DNA from: Myxococcales bacterium
Lineage (GTDB): Bacteria; Myxococcota_C; UBA6777
Assembly: GCA_027005175.1 (NCBI GenBank)
Contig: JALTMC010000210.1
Location: 1 to 6,541, forward strand
Length of the DNA: 6,541 nt
Direction of reading: 5' to 3'
Shown here: positions 1-5,231 of the stretch, piece by piece
Position numbering within the stretch: position 1 is the stretch's first letter
Layout: each line of letters starts with the position of its first letter
Program-made: the position numbers and the translations under genes
The notes under the pieces: model-generated
Seen by the model: only the letters and a program-made list of their open reading frames with translations
Databases searched by the model: none
What the model was told of the DNA's origin: nothing

Positions 1-384
1 TAGAAGTGTGCGATCAATGTGGAGAGAATCATCTCCCCATTCAATGCGGGGAATGGGAGCACCGGCAGCGACCTTTCCTACGATGGGTATTTGTTGTGTT
101 GGGCCGGTCTCATCGATATCCATGACCAAGGGAGTGAGAGCTCTGGCACGTAGGTCTCCTTTTTTGAGGTAGCCTTTGCGCTGCAAAGCTTTGATGTGGT
201 CACTGACGCCATTGGTGGAGTTGATCCCCAGCTTTCGTCCGATCTCTCGAAGAGTAGGGGGAAATCCATCATCTTCGATGGCTTGTACGATACTGTCATA
301 TACCTTGCGTTGGCGAGGCGTCAGTTTTGGCAGATCGTCATGGATTGTTTTGGGCATTTCAAGCGACAGTATTTTTTTGCTCAT
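1..384 (-). CDS. lexA: LexA SOS repressor, N-terminal part (cut by window edge)
   Basis: LexA represses DNA-damage genes and is inactivated by RecA-stimulated self-cleavage. The visible 128 residues begin MSKKILSLEMPK. A LexA winged helix-turn-helix follows: LTPRQRKVYDSI at about 21-32, FPPTLREIGRKLGI at 41-54, then TNGVSDHIKALQRKGYL at 57-73. The linker leads to IPIVGKVAAGAPI (99-111), the start of the S24 peptidase domain, with the Ala-Gly self-cleavage bond at A107-G108. The catalytic Ser and Lys lie beyond the window. The ATG at 384 is preferred because AAGAGG lies about 10 bases upstream; the in-frame ATG at 357 has no ribosome site. The frame stays open upstream to about position 602, but that extension (for example from an ATG at 510) does not look like LexA. 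It is the last minus-strand gene after the mla operon, about 550 bp away, and probably has its own promoter. Confidence 0.95.
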   Translation of the reverse strand, partial: MSKKILSLEMPKTIHDDLPKLTPRQRKVYDSIVQAIEDDGFPPTLREIGRKLGINSTNGVSDHIKALQRKGYLKKGDLRARALTPLVMDIDETGPTQQIPIVGKVAAGAPIPRIEWGDDSLHIDRTLL

Positions 385-427
385 CAGAAAAAAACCTCTT
401 ATGTTACGGGCGTGGAAACCCCCTCCA

Positions 428-460
428 GAATCTACAGAACCAAGTCCGGACTTGGTGGGG
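428..460. repeat. Two-part motif, copy 1 (lexA leader)
   Basis: The blocks GAATCTACAG (428-437) and CGGACTTGGTGGGG (447-460) are separated by 9 bases. The same two blocks, with one change and a 10-base gap, recur at 892-925 in the same orientation. Both copies are outside genes. Confidence 0.5.
439..456. promoter_or_regulatory. Perfect 18-bp palindrome in the lexA leader
   Basis: The sequence ACCAAGTCCGGACTTGGT is its own reverse complement. It lies 55 bases upstream of the lexA start codon. It could be an operator for LexA or another dimeric regulator, or an RNA hairpin in the leader. It matches none of the LexA boxes I know (CTGT-N8-ACAG, GAAC-N4-GTTC, or the myxobacterial type). It sits inside one copy of the motif that recurs at 892-925, but that second copy is not palindromic. 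Confidence 0.45.
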
Positions 461-473
461 ATCGTTGACGATC
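460..473. repeat. Short inverted repeat GATCGT-TG-ACGATC
   Basis: Six-base perfect arms around two bases, four bases away from the 18-bp palindrome. With only two central bases it is better read as a DNA site or part of a larger leader fold than as a free hairpin. Function unknown. Confidence 0.3.
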
Positions 474-520
474 TTCCGACCATCTCAAACAGAAAACTTG
501 GTTGGGTCATCTTTCGTTTG

Positions 521-540
521 AAGGAGTGCTCAGCCTCCTT
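521..540. repeat. Inverted repeat AAGGAG / CTCCTT in the lexA leader
   Basis: Arms AAGGAG (521-526) and CTCCTT (535-540) flank an 8-base loop. On the plus strand the second arm runs into a short T-run, so it resembles a weak terminator for plus-strand transcription. On the minus strand the same arm presents the strong Shine-Dalgarno-like string AAAAAGGAGG, held in a hairpin, with no sensible start codon at the right distance. Confidence 0.35.
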
Positions 541-571
541 TTTGGATATTTTGTTTGTAGTGCTTCTTTTA

Positions 572-590
572 TCCCTTACGCAACAAGGGA
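572..590. repeat. Inverted repeat TCCCTT / AAGGGA near the lexA transcription start
   Basis: Arms TCCCTT (572-577) and AAGGGA (585-590) flank 7 bases. The element lies about 30 bases downstream of the candidate lexA -10 element, so it could act as an operator or as the first hairpin of a long leader. Confidence 0.3.
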
Positions 591-594
591 GAAC

Positions 595-613
595 TTTGTT
601 ATACACTTACAAA
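595..613. promoter_or_regulatory. Candidate operator across the predicted lexA start site
   Basis: Arms TTTGT (595-599) and ACAAA (609-613) flank 9 bases and cover the expected transcription start of the candidate lexA promoter. LexA usually represses its own gene, and this is where a repressor site would be expected. The assignment rests on position and symmetry only. Confidence 0.25.
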
Positions 614-618
614 TGTCT

Positions 619-646
619 AGTATTGAACATCCTATCAGAAAGTCAA
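619..646 (-). promoter_or_regulatory. Candidate lexA promoter
   Basis: On the minus strand a -35-like TTGACT (641-646) and a -10-like AATACT (619-624) are separated by 16 bases, directed toward lexA. The -35 matches the sigma-70 consensus at five of six positions and the -10 at four of six. It implies a leader of about 225 bases, long enough to include the inverted repeats at 439-590. Confidence 0.35.
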
Positions 647-657
647 GGGTAAAGTAT

Positions 658-688
658 AAAAAAGATTAGGAAATCCTTCTCTCTCCTA
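658..688 (-). terminator. Weak terminator-like element between mla and lexA
   Basis: On the minus strand the arms TAGGA and TCCTA (684-688 and 667-671) are followed after three bases by six T residues. The stem is only five base pairs with a 12-base loop, so it is a poor intrinsic terminator. It is the only such element between the mla operon and the lexA promoter. Confidence 0.2.
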
Positions 689-891
689 TACTTGATGGTG
701 AACATGCGAACAGCGAAACGATCCTCATCTCTTACTCTTTACCATGGAAAGGTCTCTCTCCACTCCAATCGAAGCCAGATGTGTTGTGGGGTAAGGCTGG
801 GTAGGAATGATGTGGTGGAAAGCTCTCTTTTGTTTCCAATCCTGTCTCTCTCCACCTCCATTTATCAGTGTGTCGCGTAAAACCCTTCCTC

Positions 892-925
892 GAATCTACA
901 GGGCGTTCGCTCGGATTTGGTGGGG
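892..925. repeat. Two-part motif, copy 2 (just past the mla operon)
   Basis: The blocks GAATCTACAG (892-901) and CGGATTTGGTGGGG (912-925) start 8 bases beyond the last stop codon of the mla operon. The block between them differs from copy 1, and the palindrome of copy 1 is absent here. Confidence 0.5.
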
Positions 926-932
926 GAGGATG

Positions 933-1475
933 TCAAGGGGAGGGTAAGAAGGGTAGGAGTGTTTTGAGGTCTTGGTCGGTGAATCGGATACCGGCACCGA
1001 TGAAGAAGTCGCGGGTTCCATCATTGAGGATGTCATCGACTCCAGCCGAGATGGTAAAGTAGCGGTAATTGAAGACGGCGTAGGCGCGGAAGCGTGGTAG
1101 GTTTTCGTTTCCGAAGTCAAAGATCTCGGTGCGGATCTTGATATAGTCTTTCCATGGGAAGAAGTCGATACCTACTCCTGCGGTGCTGTCGATCACGCCA
1201 CCACGGATGTTGAACAGCCACCAGCGGAAGTTGAGTTGGAGTGAAAGTCGGAATGAGTCTGTGACAACGATATCTTCTTCGTTGATGAGGGGTGGTTTGG
1301 TGGGGTCTGTGGTTCGTTTGACGCGCCTAGTTACTCGGGTCACACCGCGAGGGTCATCGACAAATGCGATGGTATAGTACTTGGTGGGGCTTGGAGCAAG
1401 TGTGAGTTGGACCTCGTTGCGAAATCCTGCACGTCGGAAAAAGTAATCGGCACGCCATCGGATATGAGTCTTCAT
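933..1475 (-). CDS. Beta-rich C-terminal domain of a split MCE (MlaD-type) protein
   Basis: This 180-residue frame is rich in alternating hydrophobic strands broken by short turns, as in small outer-membrane-type beta barrels. Conserved-looking stretches are PTKYYTIAFVDDPRG near the start, then DSFRLSLQLNF, STAGVGIDFFPWKDY, AGVDDILNDGTRDFF and GAGIRFTDQDLKTLLPF at the end. From memory, the same order of motifs forms the C-terminal half of fused MlaD-like proteins in deltaproteobacterial and myxobacterial genomes. The first possible start is TTG at 1478, immediately followed by ATG at 1475; neither has a convincing ribosome site, and both lie 2 to 5 bases after the mlaD stop. The frame also continues upstream without a stop to 1544, giving family-like sequence (VSNITRLVNRITLMK). 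It is therefore either the frameshifted end of mlaD or a separate, translationally coupled subunit. Confidence 0.75.
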   Translation of the reverse strand: MKTHIRWRADYFFRRAGFRNEVQLTLAPSPTKYYTIAFVDDPRGVTRVTRRVKRTTDPTKPPLINEEDIVVTDSFRLSLQLNFRWWLFNIRGGVIDSTAGVGIDFFPWKDYIKIRTEIFDFGNENLPRFRAYAVFNYRYFTISAGVDDILNDGTRDFFIGAGIRFTDQDLKTLLPFLPSP

Positions 1476-1480
1476 CAAAG

Positions 1481-2470
1481 TTATGCGATTGACAAGCCTG
1501 GTAATGTTGCTGACTGTTCCTCGATCTGCTTGAGCATCTTTCCATCATTGATCAGGCGCCCAAGGGTCCCTTTCCCTTTGTTGATCTTAGAGCTAATCTG
1601 ACTCACTTGGGCGAGTGTCTTTTCTAGGTTCTTCAGAGATCTTGTGACATGCTCGGAGCCGGGCTTGATCTCACGTGCAAGGTCTCGCAGAGTTTTGGTG
1701 ACATCGCGAATATAGCCAAGGGTTTCTCGAAGAGTTTTCTCTTCACCACTGAGCTTGCTTGCATTGCCTGTGATCTTGCGAACATCCCGGATGATTGCTG
1801 AGATCTGCTTGGCGTTGTTGGATGAAAGTTGGGCTATCACCCGGGTGAGCCTCTCGACCGAGCGAATAATATTGCTCACTTTTTGTTGATTTTGATTGAT
1901 ACTTTTGGACAGGGCCTGTGCAACCTTACGCATGGCTTCAGCGATGTCGCGGAGGGAGCCTTGGCCTTTGTTGGCTGGTCCATCACTGATGTCGCCCAAG
2001 GCTCTGGTCAGCTTTACGATGCCTGGGATCGCTCGATTTACTTTGGGTAAGGTCTTTCCTAGATTGGCCATCAATCCCACTTTGCGGATAATTTTGATCT
2101 GACCGTTGTCTGGGAGATTTCCGGATTTTTGGGTTCCTCGTGTGAGGACAATTCCTTGGTCTCCAAGCAGGCCGAGGCTGACTTTGGCGATGGTGGCGTC
2201 TTTGTACAGCTGAACATCCTGACGGATCAGTAGATCAAGTCGAGCTTTGCCCTTGTAGAGACGAATGCCAACGATCTCTCCGACCACGATCCCAGCAATC
2301 ATCACGCGGCTTTTTTTGTACAAGCCATCAGCATCATTGAGTAAGGCCCAGGCTCTGTAGGAGTTGGTTTTGATACCTTTTTGCACATAGTGCATACCCA
2401 TCACCGCCACGACAATGGAGCCCAAGGTAAAGATTCCAACAATCACAGTCTGTCGAAAGTTTGTATTCAA
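1481..2470 (-). CDS. mlaD: MlaD-type MCE-domain lipid-binding protein
   Basis: MCE proteins sit in the inner membrane, hang into the periplasm and carry lipids for an MlaE/MlaF transporter. The 329-residue product has one N-terminal membrane helix (about 8-27), then an MCE domain (about 37-113) with DADGLYKKSRVMIAGIVVG and the end LLGDQGIVLTRG. A long helical, probably coiled-coil stretch (about 135-295) ends in GKGTLGRLINDGKML (300-313), a usual closing motif of this family. The start is TTG at 2470, supported by AAAGGAG (2479-2485) eight bases upstream; no ATG fits. It begins 23 bases after mlaF. It stops at 1481 where relatives, as I remember them, continue into a beta-rich domain, which here is in another frame just downstream. 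Confidence 0.88.
   Translation of the reverse strand: MNTNFRQTVIVGIFTLGSIVVAVMGMHYVQKGIKTNSYRAWALLNDADGLYKKSRVMIAGIVVGEIVGIRLYKGKARLDLLIRQDVQLYKDATIAKVSLGLLGDQGIVLTRGTQKSGNLPDNGQIKIIRKVGLMANLGKTLPKVNRAIPGIVKLTRALGDISDGPANKGQGSLRDIAEAMRKVAQALSKSINQNQQKVSNIIRSVERLTRVIAQLSSNNAKQISAIIRDVRKITGNASKLSGEEKTLRETLGYIRDVTKTLRDLAREIKPGSEHVTRSLKNLEKTLAQVSQISSKINKGKGTLGRLINDGKMLKQIEEQSATLPGLSIA
1484..1544 (-). other. Frame overlap: likely frameshift joining mlaD to its C-terminal domain
   Basis: Between the TGA at 1545-1547, which closes the downstream frame, and the TAA at 1481-1483, which closes mlaD, both frames are open. A change to the -1 frame in this window, equivalent to restoring one missing base, would join the two products into one protein of about 510 residues. 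The mlaD frame looks family-like up to KMLKQIEEQ and the other frame from about VSNITRLVNRI, so the change would fall near 1505-1520. I see no classical X-XXY-YYZ slippery heptamer there. Confidence 0.6.
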
Positions 2471-2493
2471 CGGTTAAACTCCTTTAAGTCGGC

Positions 2494-3312
2494 CTAACCA
2501 AACGTTGTTATAAATTTTTGCACAGCGGGTTCGGGGCTTTGCAAGAGTTCGTCGGGGGTTCCTACAAAATTGATGACACCATCGACGAGCATAGCCACCC
2601 TATCTGCGATGCGGAAGACAGAGCCGATATCATGGCTGATGACGATCGATGTGACTTGAAAGTCCTTTTGTGCGTCGAGAATCATATTGTCGATCTCTTC
2701 CGTCAACAAGGGGTCCAAGCCTGTGGTGGGTTCATCGTAGATCACGATGGTGGGGTTGAGGATGACTGCGCGTGCCAGCCCAACTCGTTTGCGCATACCT
2801 CCAGATAGTTCGGAGGGACTCAGATGTTCCACATTGACGAGCCCTACCTTGTGGAGGACCTCTATCACTTTGGTGCGGATCTCTGCCTTTGGCATGGTGG
2901 TGTGTTCGATGAGGGGAAAAGCGACATTTTCCATAACAGTCATGGAATCAAACAGGGCAGCCATCTGAAAGCACATGCCAAAACTCTTTCGGATCTCATT
3001 GAGTTGAGAGAGCTTCAACTTTGTGATATCTCGATCTCCCACCCATATCTCGCCTTTGTCGGGCTTAAGTAAACCAATGATATGTTTGGCTAAAACACTC
3101 TTTCCGCTTCCCGATGCCCCAATGATAACAGTGGTTTTTCCCTCTTCCACTTCGAGATTGATACCTTTGAGCACCTCATTGGAGCCAAATGCTTTGTACA
3201 GGTTCGACACTCGGACGCTTATATTTCCCTTCTTTGAGGGGCTTGGGCGTGCCATCTCTTTCATTCGTTCCATGCGTTGTTGGTGGAGGATCTTCCTTGG
3301 GGAGTGGGTCAT
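2494..3312 (-). CDS. mlaF: MlaF-type ABC transporter ATPase
   Basis: This is the ATP-hydrolysing subunit of the Mla-type phospholipid ABC transporter, acting at the cytoplasmic face with MlaE. In the 272-residue product the Walker A GASGSGKS is at 65-72, the Q-loop glutamine at 116 (GMCFQMAALFDSMTV), the signature LSGGMRKRVGLARA from 169, Walker B IVIYDEP at 189-195 with TTGLDP after it, and the switch histidine at 227 (SHD). All nucleotide-site residues are intact. About 30 charged residues precede the ABC domain (MERMKEMARPSPSKK), a longer leader than E. coli MlaF has. ATG at 3312 is chosen because GAGGAG lies 9 bases upstream. A GTG at 3342 would add 10 residues and falls within a tandem repeat. 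mlaE ends 43 bases upstream and mlaD starts 23 bases downstream, so one operon is likely. Confidence 0.95.
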   Translation of the reverse strand: MTHSPRKILHQQRMERMKEMARPSPSKKGNISVRVSNLYKAFGSNEVLKGINLEVEEGKTTVIIGASGSGKSVLAKHIIGLLKPDKGEIWVGDRDITKLKLSQLNEIRKSFGMCFQMAALFDSMTVMENVAFPLIEHTTMPKAEIRTKVIEVLHKVGLVNVEHLSPSELSGGMRKRVGLARAVILNPTIVIYDEPTTGLDPLLTEEIDNMILDAQKDFQVTSIVISHDIGSVFRIADRVAMLVDGVINFVGTPDELLQSPEPAVQKFITTFG

Positions 3313-3320
3313 TCTTTTGT

Positions 3321-3363
3321 GCTCCTCACTTGTGCTCCTCACTTGTTTATGCTTCTCACTTGT
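3321..3363 (-). repeat. Tandem repeat carrying Shine-Dalgarno sequences at the mlaE/mlaF junction
   Basis: On the minus strand the 13-base unit ACAAGTGAGGAGC occurs at 3334-3346 and 3321-3333, and a variant with GAGAAG at 3351-3363. Two of the copies share a longer 17-base unit. The mlaE stop codon (3356-3358) lies in the first copy and the mlaF ribosome site in the last, so the repeat multiplies potential ribosome sites in front of mlaF. Confidence 0.75.
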
Positions 3364-4132
3364 TTAACATCATGAGGGTAAGGAAGTAATCCAGAATCAA
3401 GATCGTGACAGAGCTGGCGACGACGGCTTGTGTCGCAGCCATACCTACACCTCGGGCTCCACCTTCGGCGTTAAAGCCCTTGTAGCAACCAAGCAAGGAT
3501 AGGAAGAATCCAAAGACAGAGGCTTTGATTAATCCGGAATAGATATCGTCGGGATCCAGGTACCACCAGATCTTCTGTAGAAAGATACCCTGGTCAATCT
3601 CCAAGAAGGTCACGCCTACGAGATAGCTTCCGATCATGCCGATAATGTCGAACATGAGTGTAAGGACAGGCAACATAATAAAGGTGGCCATCACACGAGG
3701 GACGACGAGAAACTCCATCGGATTGACTGCGATGGTTTCCAGTGCATCGATTTGCTCCGTGACACGCATGGTTCCCAGCTCAGTGGCCATGGCCGAACCC
3801 ACACGTCCTGTGACGAGAAGCCCTGAGAATACAGGTGCGAGTTCGCGTGTGAGTGAGATGGCCACGGAGGAACCCACCAGGCCCTCTGCTCCAATCAGTT
3901 TGAAGGCATAATAGGATTGAAGTGAGAACACTGCACCGGAGAACAAGCCCGTCAGCATAATGATGAACAGAGAGCCTACCCCCACAAAGTACATCTGGGA
4001 AATTAAAAGGCCGAAGCGAAAAGGGGGTCGCAAGCCTAGCCAAAAGATTTGGAAGGCGAACATGACCACTTGGCCCAGAGCTTCCATATACCGAAGGGGA
4101 TGGTTACGAATCCATTTTAAAATCCCACTCAC
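3356..4132 (-). CDS. mlaE: MlaE-type ABC transporter permease
   Basis: This is the integral inner-membrane subunit of the Mla-type lipid transporter. The 258-residue product is nearly all hydrophobic helices, about five or six. It carries the family hallmark segment in the middle: LTRELAPVFSGLLVTGRVG from about 94, followed by MATELGTMRVTEQIDALE and AVNPMEFLVVPRVM. Near the end it has GFNAEGGARGVG (219-230), then the last helix with ILDYFLT. The start is decided by the ribosome site: AGAGG at 4140-4144 lies seven bases before GTG at 4132. The TTG at 4138, two codons earlier, is only one base from that site and is unlikely. It is the first gene of the operon, with mlaF following. The stop lies inside a tandem repeat that extends to the mlaF ribosome site. 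Confidence 0.95.
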   Translation of the reverse strand: MSGILKWIRNHPLRYMEALGQVVMFAFQIFWLGLRPPFRFGLLISQMYFVGVGSLFIIMLTGLFSGAVFSLQSYYAFKLIGAEGLVGSSVAISLTRELAPVFSGLLVTGRVGSAMATELGTMRVTEQIDALETIAVNPMEFLVVPRVMATFIMLPVLTLMFDIIGMIGSYLVGVTFLEIDQGIFLQKIWWYLDPDDIYSGLIKASVFGFFLSLLGCYKGFNAEGGARGVGMAATQAVVASSVTILILDYFLTLMMLNK

Positions 4133-4179
4133 AAACAAACCTCTATTACGTACAAGAAACTTATCTTGAGAACTGCGGT

Positions 4180-4208
4180 ATCATACCACAGAGCGGAAAG
4201 AATATCAG
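4180..4208 (-). promoter_or_regulatory. Candidate promoter of the mla operon
   Basis: On the minus strand CTGATA (4203-4208) and TATGAT (4180-4185) are separated by 17 bases, and TG-G directly precedes the -10, making it an extended -10. This places the transcription start about 40 bases before the mlaE GTG. An inverted repeat, GGTAT-C-ATACC (4177-4187), with outer TG/CA pairs making it 4174-4190, covers the -10, as a repressor site would. Confidence 0.5.
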
Positions 4209-4272
4209 TTTCTCCACAAGCTGTTGGTTGAACGCTTGCATTTCTTTGCCTTGCCATGTTAATCTCTCTTTG

Positions 4273-4302
4273 TTGCCAGCGAAGTGTTGTCTCGGATATA
4301 TC
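4273..4302 (+). promoter_or_regulatory. Candidate promoter of the paralogue pair
   Basis: TTGCCA (4273-4278) and TATATC (4297-4302) are separated by 18 bases and point toward the gene at 4321. The -10 lies within the palindrome GATATATC. The short distance to the start codon leaves a leader of about 10 bases that would cut close to the ribosome site GAGGG (4310-4314), so this assignment is weak. Confidence 0.25.
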
Positions 4303-4320
4303 GAATTCTGAGGGTCTAGA

Positions 4321-5190
4321 ATGTCTCATCAGTTGTGGTTCCTTGCAGTAGGGTTCTTTGTGCTCAACGGGGTTGTCTCTCATTCTGTTGAAGGAGCAAC
4401 TTCCTCAAACCTAGCTACCTCTCTGCGTACAGTTTCTTCTTTGTACTCCCAACAACAATGGGCGAAAGCTGCGGTAAAAGCTCAGAAGGGGCTTGCTTCG
4501 GCATCTCCTTCGAAAGCTCTGAAACAGCGGGCCGATCTCTATATGTACCTGGGAGCTTCCCTGTATCAAATGAAGCATCGTGCGTTGGCCTGGAGTGCCT
4601 TTGAAAAGGCTCTTGGTTTAAGTGCAGGGGTCAAGCTCCCACCCGGCGCAGACAGTGGATTAAAGCGACTGTTTGCCAAGGCCAAAAAGAAATTCCGTCC
4701 AGATATGGAGAAGCTCACAAAGCCCCTCAAGCGTCCGAAGCCAGCTCCTGTTCAAAGCGATCGTGTTCACGTCGGTTGGATCTTGGGGTGGGTGTCCGTC
4801 GTTCTTACTGGCGGAGCCCTTGGTGTGGCTGCTGTCTCTGGAGGCAATGCCTTCGTCAACGCCAAAGAAGCTTCCCTCTTAATGCGGAAGGCTCGTGAGA
4901 ACAGTTTTAGTCAGGTCCTCATGGAGCCCCTCGTTACCAACCTGCATGGACGGGCCGTTACGTATGGTACGGTTGCAAACATTTCATACGGTGTGGCTGG
5001 AGCGACTGCTTTGGGTGCCACAGGTTTCTTTCTCTGGGCATTTCTTGCAACCCGTTCGAAGAACGCTAGCACCAAGGCTTCGTTACAAAAAACAGCACCT
5101 ATTCTTGCGAAGAATCGTTTGAGGCGTCCTACTCGAACAATGCCCCCATTTCAGGTTGTGGGGCACCAGAGCTTTGGCTCGGAACGATAG
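4321..5190 (+). CDS. Exported TPR-like protein with two C-terminal membrane helices (paralogue A)
   Basis: I do not recognise a named family. The 289-residue product starts with a hydrophobic signal-like stretch (5-19) and a plausible signal peptidase site near EGA-TSS (26/27), although its N-terminal end has no Lys or Arg. Residues 30-125 look like TPR-type helices, with YLGASLYQMKHRALAWSAFE at 76-95 and a conserved LPPG at 106-109 followed by a basic helix (LKRLFAKAKKK). A proline- and lysine-rich linker leads to two membrane helices at about 152-175 and 218-243 and a basic tail. If the signal is cleaved, the TPR part is periplasmic and the two helices anchor it in the inner membrane. ATG at 4321 is supported by GAGGG six bases upstream. 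The next gene encodes a paralogue 41 bases away; mlaE is divergent. Confidence 0.82.
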   Translation: MSHQLWFLAVGFFVLNGVVSHSVEGATSSNLATSLRTVSSLYSQQQWAKAAVKAQKGLASASPSKALKQRADLYMYLGASLYQMKHRALAWSAFEKALGLSAGVKLPPGADSGLKRLFAKAKKKFRPDMEKLTKPLKRPKPAPVQSDRVHVGWILGWVSVVLTGGALGVAAVSGGNAFVNAKEASLLMRKARENSFSQVLMEPLVTNLHGRAVTYGTVANISYGVAGATALGATGFFLWAFLATRSKNASTKASLQKTAPILAKNRLRRPTRTMPPFQVVGHQSFGSER

Positions 5191-5231
5191 AGCGTTGTTA
5201 ACCCATCCGTTGATTCCTTAAGCTTGATAGT

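Larger units (their letters stand above)
385..932. other. Gene-free stretch: lexA leader and mla 3' flank
   Basis: About 550 bases lie between the end of the mla operon and lexA, both on the minus strand. Open frames here on the plus strand (for example up to 652, and 692-880) have no recognisable protein features, and one runs antisense into lexA. The stretch holds a candidate lexA promoter, several inverted repeats in the probable lexA leader, two copies of a short motif, and a pyrimidine-rich repeat GTCTCTCTCCAC at 752-763 and 844-855. No strong rho-independent terminator is visible directly after the mla operon. Confidence 0.6.

Noticed and set aside
176-652. Plus-strand frame of 158 residues at the lexA end
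   Set aside because: It runs antisense through lexA and its leader; the product has no recognisable domain and the lexA translation on the other strand is clear.
692-880. Plus-strand frame of 62 residues in the gene-free stretch
   Set aside because: No ribosome site, no family-like sequence, and a composition typical of non-coding DNA.
1484-1544. Programmed -1 frameshift with a classical slippery heptamer
   Set aside because: No X-XXY-YYZ sequence was found in the overlap, so a programmed event is not claimed; a plain frameshift or split is as likely.
3313-3342. GTG at 3342 as the mlaF start
   Set aside because: The extra ten residues come from the tandem repeat, and ATG at 3312 has a better ribosome site; it remains a possible minor start.
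4133-4138. Upstream TTG start for mlaE at 4138
   Set aside because: It leaves one base between the ribosome site and the start; GTG at 4132 has seven.
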